Source of the DNA: UBA7803 sp041686955
GTDB taxonomy: Bacteria > Pseudomonadota > Gammaproteobacteria > Pseudomonadales > Azotimanducaceae
DNA length: 43,503 nucleotides
Assembly: GCA_041686955.1 (NCBI GenBank)
Contig: JAWLCV010000035.1
Coordinates: 1-43,503 of the forward strand
Direction of reading: 5' to 3'
Shown: positions 15,787 to 23,465 of the stretch, in pieces
Numbering within the stretch: position 1 is the first letter of the stretch
Layout: every line of letters starts with the position of its first letter
Position numbers and translations under genes: made by a program
Notes under the pieces: generated by a model
Database searches by the model: none
Told to the model about the DNA's origin: nothing
Seen by the model: only the letters and a program-made list of their open reading frames with translations

Positions 15787-16881
15787 ATGGCACTGAGCCC
15801 CACCATGACCGCCAAGCTGGCGAGCCTGCGCGATCGCTTCGAGGAGGTGAGCGCGCTGCTGTCGGATCCCGAGGTCATGGCGAGCCGGGACCGCTTCACC
15901 GCGCTGTCCAAGGAATTCGCCGAGCTGGAGCCCGTGATCCAGGGCTTCGACACCATGCGCAGCATGGAGTCGGAGCTCGCCGAGTCCGAAGAGCTGGCCC
16001 GGGACGACGACCCGGAGATGCGCCAGCTCGCCCGGGAGGATGCCGAGCGGCTGGCCCGGGCGCTCGAGGAGCAGGAACACTCCCTGCAGATGCTGCTGCT
16101 GCCCCGGGACCCCAACGACTCCGCCAACGTGTTCCTGGAGATTCGCGCCGGCACCGGGGGCGACGAGGCCGCCCTGTTCGCGGGGGATCTGTTCCGCATG
16201 TACAGCAAGTTCGCCGAGGCCCGGGGCTGGCGCATGGAGGTGCTCTCCGAGCGTCCCGGCGAGCACGGCGGCTTCAAGGAGATCATCACCCGGGTGGAGG
16301 GCCGGGACGTGTACGGCCAGCTCAAGTTCGAGTCCGGCGCCCACCGGGTGCAGCGGGTGCCGGCCACCGAAGCCCAGGGACGGATCCACACCTCGGCGTG
16401 CACCGTGGCGGTGCTGCCCGAGGTGGAGGACATCGACGACGTGGCGATCGACAAGAGCGACCTGCGCATCGACACCTACCGGGCCAGCGGCGCGGGCGGT
16501 CAGCACGTGAACAAGACGGATTCCGCCGTGCGCATCACCCACCTGCCCAGCGGCATCGTGGTGGAATGTCAGGACGAACGCTCCCAGCACAAGAACCGCG
16601 CCCGCGCCATGGCGCTGCTGCAGGCGAAGCTGCTGGACACCGCGCGCTCGGCCCAGGCCACGGAGCAGGCGGAGTCCCGCCGTCGGCTGGTGGGCTCCGG
16701 CGACCGTTCCGAACGGATCCGCACCTACAACTTTCCTCAGGGACGGGTCACCGACCACCGCATCAACCTGACCCTCTACAAGCTGGACGAGATCATGGAG
16801 GGGGGCCTCGAGAGCGTCATCGATCCGCTGGTTCAGGAGTACCGGGCCGAAGCGCTGAAGAGCCTCGCCGAGGCGTCGTGA
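15787..16881 (+). CDS. prfA: Peptide chain release factor 1
   Basis: A 364-residue class I release factor reading UAA/UAG. The GGQ motif that triggers hydrolysis is in GAGGQHVNKTDSA near 236; RAGTGGDEAALFAGDLFRMY near 120 and RVPATEAQGRIHTSACT near 185, with the codon-recognising P-A-T tripeptide of RF1, identify it as RF1 rather than RF2. The ATG at 15787 follows hemA by ten bases; a second ATG eight codons later is possible. The stop overlaps the GTG of prmC, whose product methylates the GGQ glutamine. Confidence 0.98.
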   Translation: MALSPTMTAKLASLRDRFEEVSALLSDPEVMASRDRFTALSKEFAELEPVIQGFDTMRSMESELAESEELARDDDPEMRQLAREDAERLARALEEQEHSLQMLLLPRDPNDSANVFLEIRAGTGGDEAALFAGDLFRMYSKFAEARGWRMEVLSERPGEHGGFKEIITRVEGRDVYGQLKFESGAHRVQRVPATEAQGRIHTSACTVAVLPEVEDIDDVAIDKSDLRIDTYRASGAGGQHVNKTDSAVRITHLPSGIVVECQDERSQHKNRARAMALLQAKLLDTARSAQATEQAESRRRLVGSGDRSERIRTYNFPQGRVTDHRINLTLYKLDEIMEGGLESVIDPLVQEYRAEALKSLAEAS

Positions 16882-17717
16882 GCAGCGTCGGCACCTGGCT
16901 TCACGCCCACACCGATCTCGACCGGCTGGACCGGGAGGTGCTGGTGTGCCGGGCGGCGGGTCTGAACCGGGTTCAGGTGCTGAGCCGTCCGGAGCTTCCG
17001 CTCCCCTCCCAGGTCGTGAAGTGCCTGGACGACTGGGCGGCCCGGCGCCGCCGCGGCGAGCCCATCGCCTACATCACCGGCCGCAAGGAGTTCTGGGGCA
17101 TCGAGCTCCAGGTCTCGCCGGACGTGCTGATACCGCGGCCGGAAACCGAGCTCCTGGTGGAGGAAACCGTGAAGGCGGTGGCCGCGGCCGGCTCGGCCGG
17201 CGAGGTGGAGGTGCTGGAGCTCGGCACGGGCAGCGGCGCGGTGGCCATCGCTGTCGCCGGCGAGAGCGCCGCCCGCCGACTGGCGGCGCGCATCACCGCC
17301 ACGGATCGGTCACCGGCGGCGGTGGCGGTGGCGGCGCAGAATGCGCACCGCGCCGGCGTGGCAATTCGCTGGGTCGTCAGCGACTGGTTCGCTGCACTGC
17401 GCGGGAGTTTCCACGTGGTGACCTCCAACCCCCCTTACGTGGCCGAAGACGATCCCCACCTGCCGGCCCTGGCTCACGAGCCCCGCGCGGCGCTGGTGGC
17501 CGGCCCGGACGGGCTCGAGGCGCTCGGCGCCATCATCGCCGCCGCCCCCGCACACCTGCACCCGGGCGGCTGGCTGCTGCTGGAGCACGGTTTCGACCAG
17601 GGCCCGGCGGTGCGCGCGCTGCTGGCAGCCAGCGGGTTTCAGGACGTCCACACCGAGCCGGACCTGGCCGGACTGGACCGGGTCACCCGAGGGCGGAAGC
17701 CCGGGAGCACGCCATGA
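16878..17717 (+). CDS. prmC: Peptide chain release factor N5-glutamine methyltransferase
   Basis: A 279-residue SAM-dependent enzyme that methylates the GGQ glutamine of RF1 and RF2. The GTG at 16878 overlaps the prfA stop (GTGA). The N-terminal substrate-binding helical domain (about 1-75, with GEPIAYITGRKEFWG near 60) is followed by the methyltransferase fold: RPETELLVE near 88, LELGTGSGAVAIA near 115 for SAM, and the catalytic NPPYV near 185. The TGA overlaps the ATG of moeB (ATGA). Confidence 0.96.
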   Translation: MSSVGTWLHAHTDLDRLDREVLVCRAAGLNRVQVLSRPELPLPSQVVKCLDDWAARRRRGEPIAYITGRKEFWGIELQVSPDVLIPRPETELLVEETVKAVAAAGSAGEVEVLELGTGSGAVAIAVAGESAARRLAARITATDRSPAAVAVAAQNAHRAGVAIRWVVSDWFAALRGSFHVVTSNPPYVAEDDPHLPALAHEPRAALVAGPDGLEALGAIIAAAPAHLHPGGWLLLEHGFDQGPAVRALLAASGFQDVHTEPDLAGLDRVTRGRKPGSTP

Positions 17718-18469
17718 GCCGGGAGCTCGACGACGCGGAGCTGCTCCGCTACAGCCGCCAGATCATGCTGCCCGAGCTGGACGTGGCGGGCCAGGAGCGG
17801 CTGCTGAACGCACGGGTGCTGGTGGTGGGCATGGGCGGTCTCGGCGCACCGGCGGCCATGTACCTGGCCGCCGCCGGGGTCGGCACCCTGGAAATCGTCG
17901 ACCACGACGTGGTGGAGCCTTCGAACCTGCAACGGCAGATCGTCCATCAGGCGGATGCCGTGGGCCAGCCGAAGGTGGCTTCGGCCGCGCAGACCCTGCA
18001 CCGCCTGAACCCCCACGTGGCGGTGGAGAGCCGGGCCGAGCGGCTGAGCCCGGCGGCGCTGGAATCGGCGGCCCGGCGCTGCGACGTGGTTCTGGACGCC
18101 ACCGACAATTTCTCGACTCGCTACGCCATCAACGACGCCTGCTGGGCCGCCGGCACGCCGCTGGTGTCCGGCGCCGCCATCCGCTGGGAAGGCCAGGTGG
18201 CGGTGTTCGACCCGCGCCGGCCGGGGGCCCCGTGCTATCGGTGTCTGTATCGGGAGGGCAGCGACGAAGCGCTGAACTGTGCGGAAAACGGCGTGATCTC
18301 GCCGCTGGTCGGCATCATCGGCAGCACCCAGGCCCTGGAGGCCATCAAGCTGATCTGCGGCATCGGCGAGGCGCTGTCCGGGTTCGTGCTGTACTTCGAC
18401 GCGCTCTACATGGAGTGGCGCAAGCTCCGGCTCAACCGGGATCCGGACTGTCCGACCTGCAAAGGCTGA
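17714..18469 (+). CDS. moeB: Molybdopterin-synthase adenylyltransferase MoeB (HesA/MoeB/ThiF family)
   Basis: A 251-residue E1-like enzyme that adenylates the C-terminal glycine of a ubiquitin-like sulfur carrier. The ATP-binding loop is VVGMGGLGAPA near 38; SNLQRQIVH near 73 includes the conserved Arg; two CxxC pairs for zinc are present (CYRC near 177 and CPTC near the end). Similar to E. coli MoeB (249 residues); ThiF cannot be excluded from sequence alone, but the hemA-prfA-prmC-moeB order favours MoeB. The final 38 bases overlap the convergent lipB gene. In Pseudomonas murI follows; it does not here. Confidence 0.88.
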   Translation: MSRELDDAELLRYSRQIMLPELDVAGQERLLNARVLVVGMGGLGAPAAMYLAAAGVGTLEIVDHDVVEPSNLQRQIVHQADAVGQPKVASAAQTLHRLNPHVAVESRAERLSPAALESAARRCDVVLDATDNFSTRYAINDACWAAGTPLVSGAAIRWEGQVAVFDPRRPGAPCYRCLYREGSDEALNCAENGVISPLVGIIGSTQALEAIKLICGIGEALSGFVLYFDALYMEWRKLRLNRDPDCPTCKG

Positions 18470-19079
18470 CGCCGTAGGTGTCGGCGAGGTCCTCCAGCAG
18501 CCGGTCCCGCACCTCCTCCAGCGACCCCACCTCCGCCAGCCCGGCGAGCTGGGTCACCGTCATGCCCAGCAGCCCGCAGGGATTGATGCGGCCGAAGGGT
18601 TCCAGGTCCATGTCCACGTTGAGCGCAAGCCCATGGTAGGAGCAGCCGCGACGTACCCGCAGCCCCAGCGAGGCGATCTTGGCGCCCGCCACGTACACGC
18701 CCGGCGCATCCGCCCGCGGCTCGCCGTGAACCCCGTAGCGGCGCAAGGTGGCCACCACGGCGGATTCGATGCCGGTGACCAGCCCCCGCACCGTCAGGTC
18801 GAGGCGGCGCAGGTCGAACAGCAGGTAGCCGACGATCTGCCCGGGCCCGTGGTAGGTCACCTGGCCGCCGCGATCGCTCTGCACCACCGGAATGTCCCCC
18901 GGCGCGAGCAGGTGCTCGGGCTTGCCGGACTGACCCTGGGTGAACACCGGCTCGTGCTCCGTGAGCCAGATCTCGTCCACGGTGCCGGGGCCCCGGGCCT
19001 CGGTGAACGCCTTCATGGCCGCGAACACCTCCTCGTAGCGGGTGCGGCCCAGATCCCGCACCAGCACGGGTGTGGTCAC
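18432..19079 (-). CDS. lipB: Lipoyl(octanoyl) transferase LipB
   Basis: A 215-residue enzyme that moves octanoyl from acyl-carrier protein to lipoyl domains. The conserved RGGQVTYHGPGQ (about 71-82), the catalytic lysine in GAKIASLGLRV near 135 and the acyl-accepting cysteine in INPCG near 168 are all present. It starts with GTG at 19079, overlapping the ybeD stop (GTGA). Its last 38 bases are antisense to the end of moeB, so the two transcripts collide. Confidence 0.96.
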   Translation of the reverse strand: MTTPVLVRDLGRTRYEEVFAAMKAFTEARGPGTVDEIWLTEHEPVFTQGQSGKPEHLLAPGDIPVVQSDRGGQVTYHGPGQIVGYLLFDLRRLDLTVRGLVTGIESAVVATLRRYGVHGEPRADAPGVYVAGAKIASLGLRVRRGCSYHGLALNVDMDLEPFGRINPCGLLGMTVTQLAGLAEVGSLEEVRDRLLEDLADTYGVSLCRSDSPDPG

Positions 19080-19342
19080 AGCACCATCCTCACCGCGGGC
19101 TCGGCCATGAGCGCCTGATGCAACGCCGCGAGCTGATCCTCGCCGGTGGCGACGATGGTCACCCGCACCGAGCAGTAGGTGCCCTCGCGGCTGTCCTGCA
19201 CCGACACCGACGACTCGGCCACGTCCCCTGCGTGCTGGCGCACGATCTCGAGCACCCGGCGCCGGAACGTTTCACGACGCTCGCCGATGATGTGAATCGG
19301 GTAGTCGCAGGGAAACTCGATGCGCGGTCGGTCGTCACTCAT
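19076..19342 (-). CDS. ybeD: DUF493 family protein YbeD
   Basis: An 88-residue small protein with the ferredoxin-like DUF493 fold: FPCDYPIHIIG near 10-20, a helix rich in Arg/Glu, SSVSVQDSREGTYCSVRVTIVA (about 44-65) and a C-terminal helix. E. coli YbeD has 87 residues and sits in the same place between dacA and lipB. Function is not established; regulation of lipoate metabolism has been suggested from context. The ATG overlaps the last eight bases of dacA. Confidence 0.92.
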   Translation of the reverse strand: MSDDRPRIEFPCDYPIHIIGERRETFRRRVLEIVRQHAGDVAESSVSVQDSREGTYCSVRVTIVATGEDQLAALHQALMAEPAVRMVL

Positions 19343-20531
19343 CGGCCAACAGATTGCTCACGAACAGGTAGACGCCATCGGCGAGACGGGAGAACAGGCC
19401 GCCCTCCTCCGCTGCGGTCAGCGCCACCAGCGGCGCGCTGTACACGGTCTCGTCGTTCAGCTTGAGCCGCAGCTCGCCGAACTCCTGACCCTGGGCCACC
19501 GGGGCCTCGATCACCCGCGCCACCTTGAGCTCCGCCTCGATGTCCTCGTAGTGGCCTCTGGGAATAGTGACGAAAACGTCCTCGGCGGTGCCGAGCTCCA
19601 CCTCGTCGACCTCCCCGTACCAGAGATTCGCCCGCTTAAGCGTTACCCCCGCCTGGTACACCCGCTGGGTCTCGAAGTAGCGGAAGCCGTACGACAGCAG
19701 CTTCTGGCTCTCGCGCATGCGCGCTTCCTCGCTGTCGGTGCCCATCACCACGGAGATGAGCCGCATGTTTTCCCGCAGCGCCGACGCCACCAGGCAGAAG
19801 CCCGCCGCTTCGGTGTGCCCGGTCTTCACTCCGTCCACCGTGCGGTCCCGCCACAGCAGCCGGTTGCGGTTGGCCTGCTCGATGTCGCCGTAGCTGAAGG
19901 AGCGCTCGGAGTACATGCCGTAGTGCTCCGGAAAGCGGCTGATCAGCGAGCGGGTGAGGAGCGCCAGATCCCACGCGGTGGTGTAGTGGTCCTCGGTGGG
20001 CAGGCCCGTCGCGTTCTGGAAATGGGTGCTGCTCATGCCGAGCACCTGGGCCTGCTGATTCATCATGTCGGCGAAGGCGCCCTCGCTGCCGGCAATGTGC
20101 TCCGCCAACGCCACGCTGGCATCGTTGCCGGACTGGATGATCACCCCCCGCAGCAGATCCTCCATCTTCACCCGTGTGCCTTCGCGCACGAACATGCGGG
20201 AGCCGGGGGTCTGCCACGCCTTGACGCTGATGGGCACCTGATCGTCGAGCTTGATCCGCCCGGCCTCGAGCTCCACCGCGGCGATGTACGCGGTCATGAC
20301 CTTCGTCAGGCTGGCCGGGGGCAGCGGCTCGTGAATGTTGTGCTCCACCAGCACCCGCTGCGTGTCCGCGTCGATCAGCAGGTACGAGCTGGCGGCGACG
20401 TCGGGAGGCGGCGGGATGATGGGCACTTCGGCTCGGGCCGCCGGGACCCAGAGGAAGACCAGCAACAGAAACCAGGGGCGAAAGACTCTGCCGGACATAG
20501 GAACGTTCTCGACTGCTGCAGAGGGGCGCAT
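19335..20531 (-). CDS. dacA: D-alanyl-D-alanine carboxypeptidase (PBP5/6 type)
   Basis: A 398-residue periplasmic enzyme removing the terminal D-Ala of peptidoglycan stem peptides. Active-site motifs are complete: SLTK (Ser74-Lys77), SGN (134-136) and KTG (236-238). The C-terminal part is the PBP5 beta domain and ends in an amphipathic helix for membrane attachment. Signal peptide cleavage is likely after ARA near residue 34. Two starts are possible: ATG 20531 with GAGGAG eleven bases upstream inside the rlpA end, or ATG 20498, which begins the signal peptide proper. I give the longer form. Confidence 0.95.
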   Translation of the reverse strand: MRPSAAVENVPMSGRVFRPWFLLLVFLWVPAARAEVPIIPPPPDVAASSYLLIDADTQRVLVEHNIHEPLPPASLTKVMTAYIAAVELEAGRIKLDDQVPISVKAWQTPGSRMFVREGTRVKMEDLLRGVIIQSGNDASVALAEHIAGSEGAFADMMNQQAQVLGMSSTHFQNATGLPTEDHYTTAWDLALLTRSLISRFPEHYGMYSERSFSYGDIEQANRNRLLWRDRTVDGVKTGHTEAAGFCLVASALRENMRLISVVMGTDSEEARMRESQKLLSYGFRYFETQRVYQAGVTLKRANLWYGEVDEVELGTAEDVFVTIPRGHYEDIEAELKVARVIEAPVAQGQEFGELRLKLNDETVYSAPLVALTAAEEGGLFSRLADGVYLFVSNLLADE

Positions 20532-20539
20532 ATTCTAGT

Positions 20540-21295
20540 TTACTCCTCGAGTATCAGGGGCTCGGGATATTCCGCGGAAACGATGAGCGCCTGCAGACGC
20601 TGCGCTTCCGGTCTGCCTGCCACCGGTCCCAGACGCACGCGGTATAGCGAATCGGTAGCCACCCGCACCACGTAGGCGGGTTGGCCGGTGATGCGGGTCA
20701 GCGCCCGTTTGAGCGCATCCGCGCCGGACAGTTCCCGGAACGCGCCGGCCTGGAGCACGAACCGCGGCGCCTTCTCCACCACCTCGACGCGAACCCGGGC
20801 GGTGCCGTGGTCGGCGAATCCCAGCTTCACCGCCGCCGCGTAGGAGAGATCGATGATGCGGTCGCTGTGAAACGGCCCCCGATCGTTCACCCGCACCACG
20901 GAGCTGCGGCCGTTGTCCAGGTTGGTCACCCGCACGTAGCTGGGAATGGGCAGCGACCGGTGCGCGGCGGTGAGCTGCAACATGTCGAAGGGCTCGCCGC
21001 TGGAGGTGAGACGGCCGTGGAACTTGCGCCCGTACCAGGAGGCGGTGCCCGTGGCGTAATAACCGGCCGCGGACGCCATCACGTGGTAGGTCTTGCCGAA
21101 CACCGTGTAGCTCGGCGGGTTGCCCCGCGCGCTCCGCGGCTCGGCGCGGGGCACCGGATCGGGCAGCAGGGCCAGATCCACGGGCACGTGGCTCGGCGGC
21201 CCGTCCGCCGGCTCCACCAGCGGCGGCCGGCGCTCCGACTGACAGGCCGCCAGGACCAGAGCGACCCCCGCCACGAGGACACCTCGCCCGACCAT
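20540..21295 (-). CDS. rlpA: Septal-ring lytic transglycosylase RlpA family lipoprotein
   Basis: A 251-residue lipoprotein beginning at ATG 21295, three bases after the mltB stop; the frame is open upstream but that lies inside mltB. The lipobox is LVLAAC with Cys18. The double-psi beta-barrel domain contains GTASWYGRKFHG (about 93-104) and VRVNDRGPF near 146. The C-terminal SPOR domain, which binds denuded glycan at the septum, covers about 175-250. Pseudomonas RlpA cleaves denuded peptidoglycan; E. coli RlpA lacks activity. Neighbours mltB and dacA support a role in wall remodelling. Confidence 0.94.
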   Translation of the reverse strand: MVGRGVLVAGVALVLAACQSERRPPLVEPADGPPSHVPVDLALLPDPVPRAEPRSARGNPPSYTVFGKTYHVMASAAGYYATGTASWYGRKFHGRLTSSGEPFDMLQLTAAHRSLPIPSYVRVTNLDNGRSSVVRVNDRGPFHSDRIIDLSYAAAVKLGFADHGTARVRVEVVEKAPRFVLQAGAFRELSGADALKRALTRITGQPAYVVRVATDSLYRVRLGPVAGRPEAQRLQALIVSAEYPEPLILEE

Positions 21296-21297
21296 CC

Positions 21298-22299
21298 TCA
21301 GCGCTCCGCCATCAGCGCCTCGCGGCGGCTCTTGATGTGCTCGCCGAGCTGGTGCACCGCCAGTGCGTACAGCCGGCTGTGGTTGTAGCGGGTAATGACG
21401 TGGAAGTTGTTGAGGCCCAGCCAGTACTCGTCGCCCTCCGCACCCTCCATGCGGAACAGCGCCGCGCCCTGATCCGGAGCCAGCCCGTCCACGGTCACCC
21501 CCAGCCCTTCGAGCTCCGCCACGGTGCGGGTGAGCTTCAGGGACTCGTTGGCCACCTCGGCGGCGGCGCTGCCCGCCACCTTCACCGGCAGCACCACCGG
21601 CTCGCCGGCGCGCCACCCGTGACGGCTGAAATAGTTGGCCACGCTGCCCACGGCGTCGCTGGGATTGCTCCAGATGTCCCGCTGACCGTCACCGTCGAAA
21701 TCCACCGCGAAGTTCCGGTAACTCGACGGGATGAACTGACCGTAGCCCATGGCCCCGGCATAGGAGCCGGTGAGCTCCAGGGGATCGCGGCCCTCCTCCC
21801 GGGCCAGCAGCAGGAACTCCGTGAGCTCCTTGCGGAAGAAATCCGCCCGGGGCGGGTAATCGAAGGCCAGGGTGGACAGGGCGTCCAGCACCCGGAAGCG
21901 GCCGGTGACGCGGCCGTAGCGGGTTTCCACCCCCAGAATGGCCACCACGTACTCCGGGGGCACGCCGTAGGTCTTCTCCGCCGCGGCCAGCACCGCCTCG
22001 TGCTCGTCCCAGAACTCGAGCCCCTGGGCGATACGCGGCTCCTTGAGGAAGATCTCCCGGTACTCGCGCCACTTCAGCACCCGCTCCGCCGGGCGCGCAA
22101 TGGCGTCCAGGATGCTCTGCTTACGCTCCGCGCGGGAGAACAGGGCCGTCAGTTCCTCGGCGGCGAAGCGGTGCTCCGCCACCAGCTCGTCGATGTAGGC
22201 GCGCACGTCGGCACGCTGGCTGTAGTCCGCGTGGGCGGATCCGTGAAGCATCAAGGCGAACAAGCCGCCGAGGCCAAGCAAACGAAGCATCCATGTCAT
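21298..22299 (-). CDS. mltB: Membrane-bound lytic murein transglycosylase B (non-lipoprotein form)
   Basis: A 333-residue GH103 lytic transglycosylase. The start at ATG 22299 fits the AAAGGAA upstream; a Met four codons later would also serve. Residues 1-24 form a signal peptide with an SAHA cleavage site and contain no lipobox cysteine, unlike E. coli MltB, so the enzyme is probably soluble in the periplasm. The catalytic Glu125 is in ILGVETRYG; GAMGYGQFIPSSY near 205 and DIWSNPSDAVGSVANYF near 230 are family hallmarks. It lies between rodA and rlpA. Confidence 0.94.
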   Translation of the reverse strand: MTWMLRLLGLGGLFALMLHGSAHADYSQRADVRAYIDELVAEHRFAAEELTALFSRAERKQSILDAIARPAERVLKWREYREIFLKEPRIAQGLEFWDEHEAVLAAAEKTYGVPPEYVVAILGVETRYGRVTGRFRVLDALSTLAFDYPPRADFFRKELTEFLLLAREEGRDPLELTGSYAGAMGYGQFIPSSYRNFAVDFDGDGQRDIWSNPSDAVGSVANYFSRHGWRAGEPVVLPVKVAGSAAAEVANESLKLTRTVAELEGLGVTVDGLAPDQGAALFRMEGAEGDEYWLGLNNFHVITRYNHSRLYALAVHQLGEHIKSRREALMAER

Positions 22300-22324
22300 T
22301 CCGTACGAACCATTCCTTTCGCGG

Positions 22325-23455
22325 CTACCACCCCTTGTGGGTGCGCACCGCCATGATGATGCCAAAACTCGCGAGCAGGGTGATGGCCGACGTGCCGCCG
22401 TAGCTCACCAGCGGCAGTGGCACCCCCACCACCGGCACCAGGCCGCTCACCATGGCGATGTTGACGAACGCATAAACGAAGAACGTCAGGCTCAAGGCCC
22501 CGGCCACCAGCCGCTCGTAGGTGTGGGACACCTGGGTGGCGATGTACAGCCCCCGCGCCACCAGCACCATGTACAGGGCCAGAATCGTCAGCATGCCCAC
22601 CAGGCCGAGCTCCTCGCCGATGACGGCGATGATGAAATCCGTGTGGCTCTCGGGGAGGAAATCCAGATGACTCTGGGTGCCCTGGAACAGGCCCTTGCCG
22701 TAGAGTCCCCCGGAGCCGATGGCGGTGGTGGACTGAATGATGTTCCAGCCGGCGCCCAGAGGATCGCTGCCCGGGTCGAACAGGGTCAGGATGCGCCGGC
22801 GCTGATAGTCCTGCAGCACGTACCACAGCCCCGGCGCGGCGGCGGCGAAGGCCAGCGCCGCCAGGCCGATCCACTTCCAGTACAGGCCCGCCAGCACCAC
22901 CACGGCGAGCCCCGCGCCGGCCACCAGAATTCCGGTCCCCAGATCCGGCTGCACCACGATGGCGCCCACCGGAACGGCGATGATGAGCAGTGCCACCGCC
23001 ACGTCCTTGAGCCGGGGGGGCAGCGGGCGGTCGTGGAAGTACCAGGCCACCATCAGGGGAACCGCCACCTTCATGATTTCCGAGGGCTGGAAGCGCGGCA
23101 GCCCGGGCAGATCCAGCCAGCGGCGGGAACCGTTGACCGAGACCCCCATGACCAGCACCAGGCCCACCAGCACCAGTCCGCCCAGGTACAAGAGCGGCGT
23201 CCAGCGCAGATAGGCCCGGGGATGCACCTGAGCCGCCGCGAGCATGAGACCGAGGGCCAGGCCCAGGCGGCTGAGCTGGTTGAGCCACAACGTGGCGTCG
23301 CGGTCGACGGCGCTGTAGAGCACCACCAGCCCCAGGCCCATGACGGCCAGCACAGCCAGCAGCATCAGCGGGTCCAGATGAACCTGCCGCAGCCGGGCCC
23401 GGGCTCCGAACCCGGCGTGCTTGGGCAGACTGCGAACGAAATCCTGATTGCTCAC
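22325..23455 (-). CDS. rodA: Peptidoglycan glycosyltransferase RodA (MrdB)
   Basis: A 376-residue SEDS protein that polymerises glycan strands for rod elongation with PBP2. The GTG at 23455 is preceded by GAGGTGA and lies ten bases after the mrdA stop. About ten membrane helices are seen. Conserved motifs are FQPSEIMK near 127, QPDLGTG near 178, the large extracellular loop with the catalytic-region FLPESHTDFI near 265 and the end VPLPLVSYGGTS near 345. Length fits (E. coli 370). Confidence 0.97.
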   Translation of the reverse strand: MSNQDFVRSLPKHAGFGARARLRQVHLDPLMLLAVLAVMGLGLVVLYSAVDRDATLWLNQLSRLGLALGLMLAAAQVHPRAYLRWTPLLYLGGLVLVGLVLVMGVSVNGSRRWLDLPGLPRFQPSEIMKVAVPLMVAWYFHDRPLPPRLKDVAVALLIIAVPVGAIVVQPDLGTGILVAGAGLAVVVLAGLYWKWIGLAALAFAAAAPGLWYVLQDYQRRRILTLFDPGSDPLGAGWNIIQSTTAIGSGGLYGKGLFQGTQSHLDFLPESHTDFIIAVIGEELGLVGMLTILALYMVLVARGLYIATQVSHTYERLVAGALSLTFFVYAFVNIAMVSGLVPVVGVPLPLVSYGGTSAITLLASFGIIMAVRTHKGW

Positions 23456-23465
23456 GGCGGCCGGG

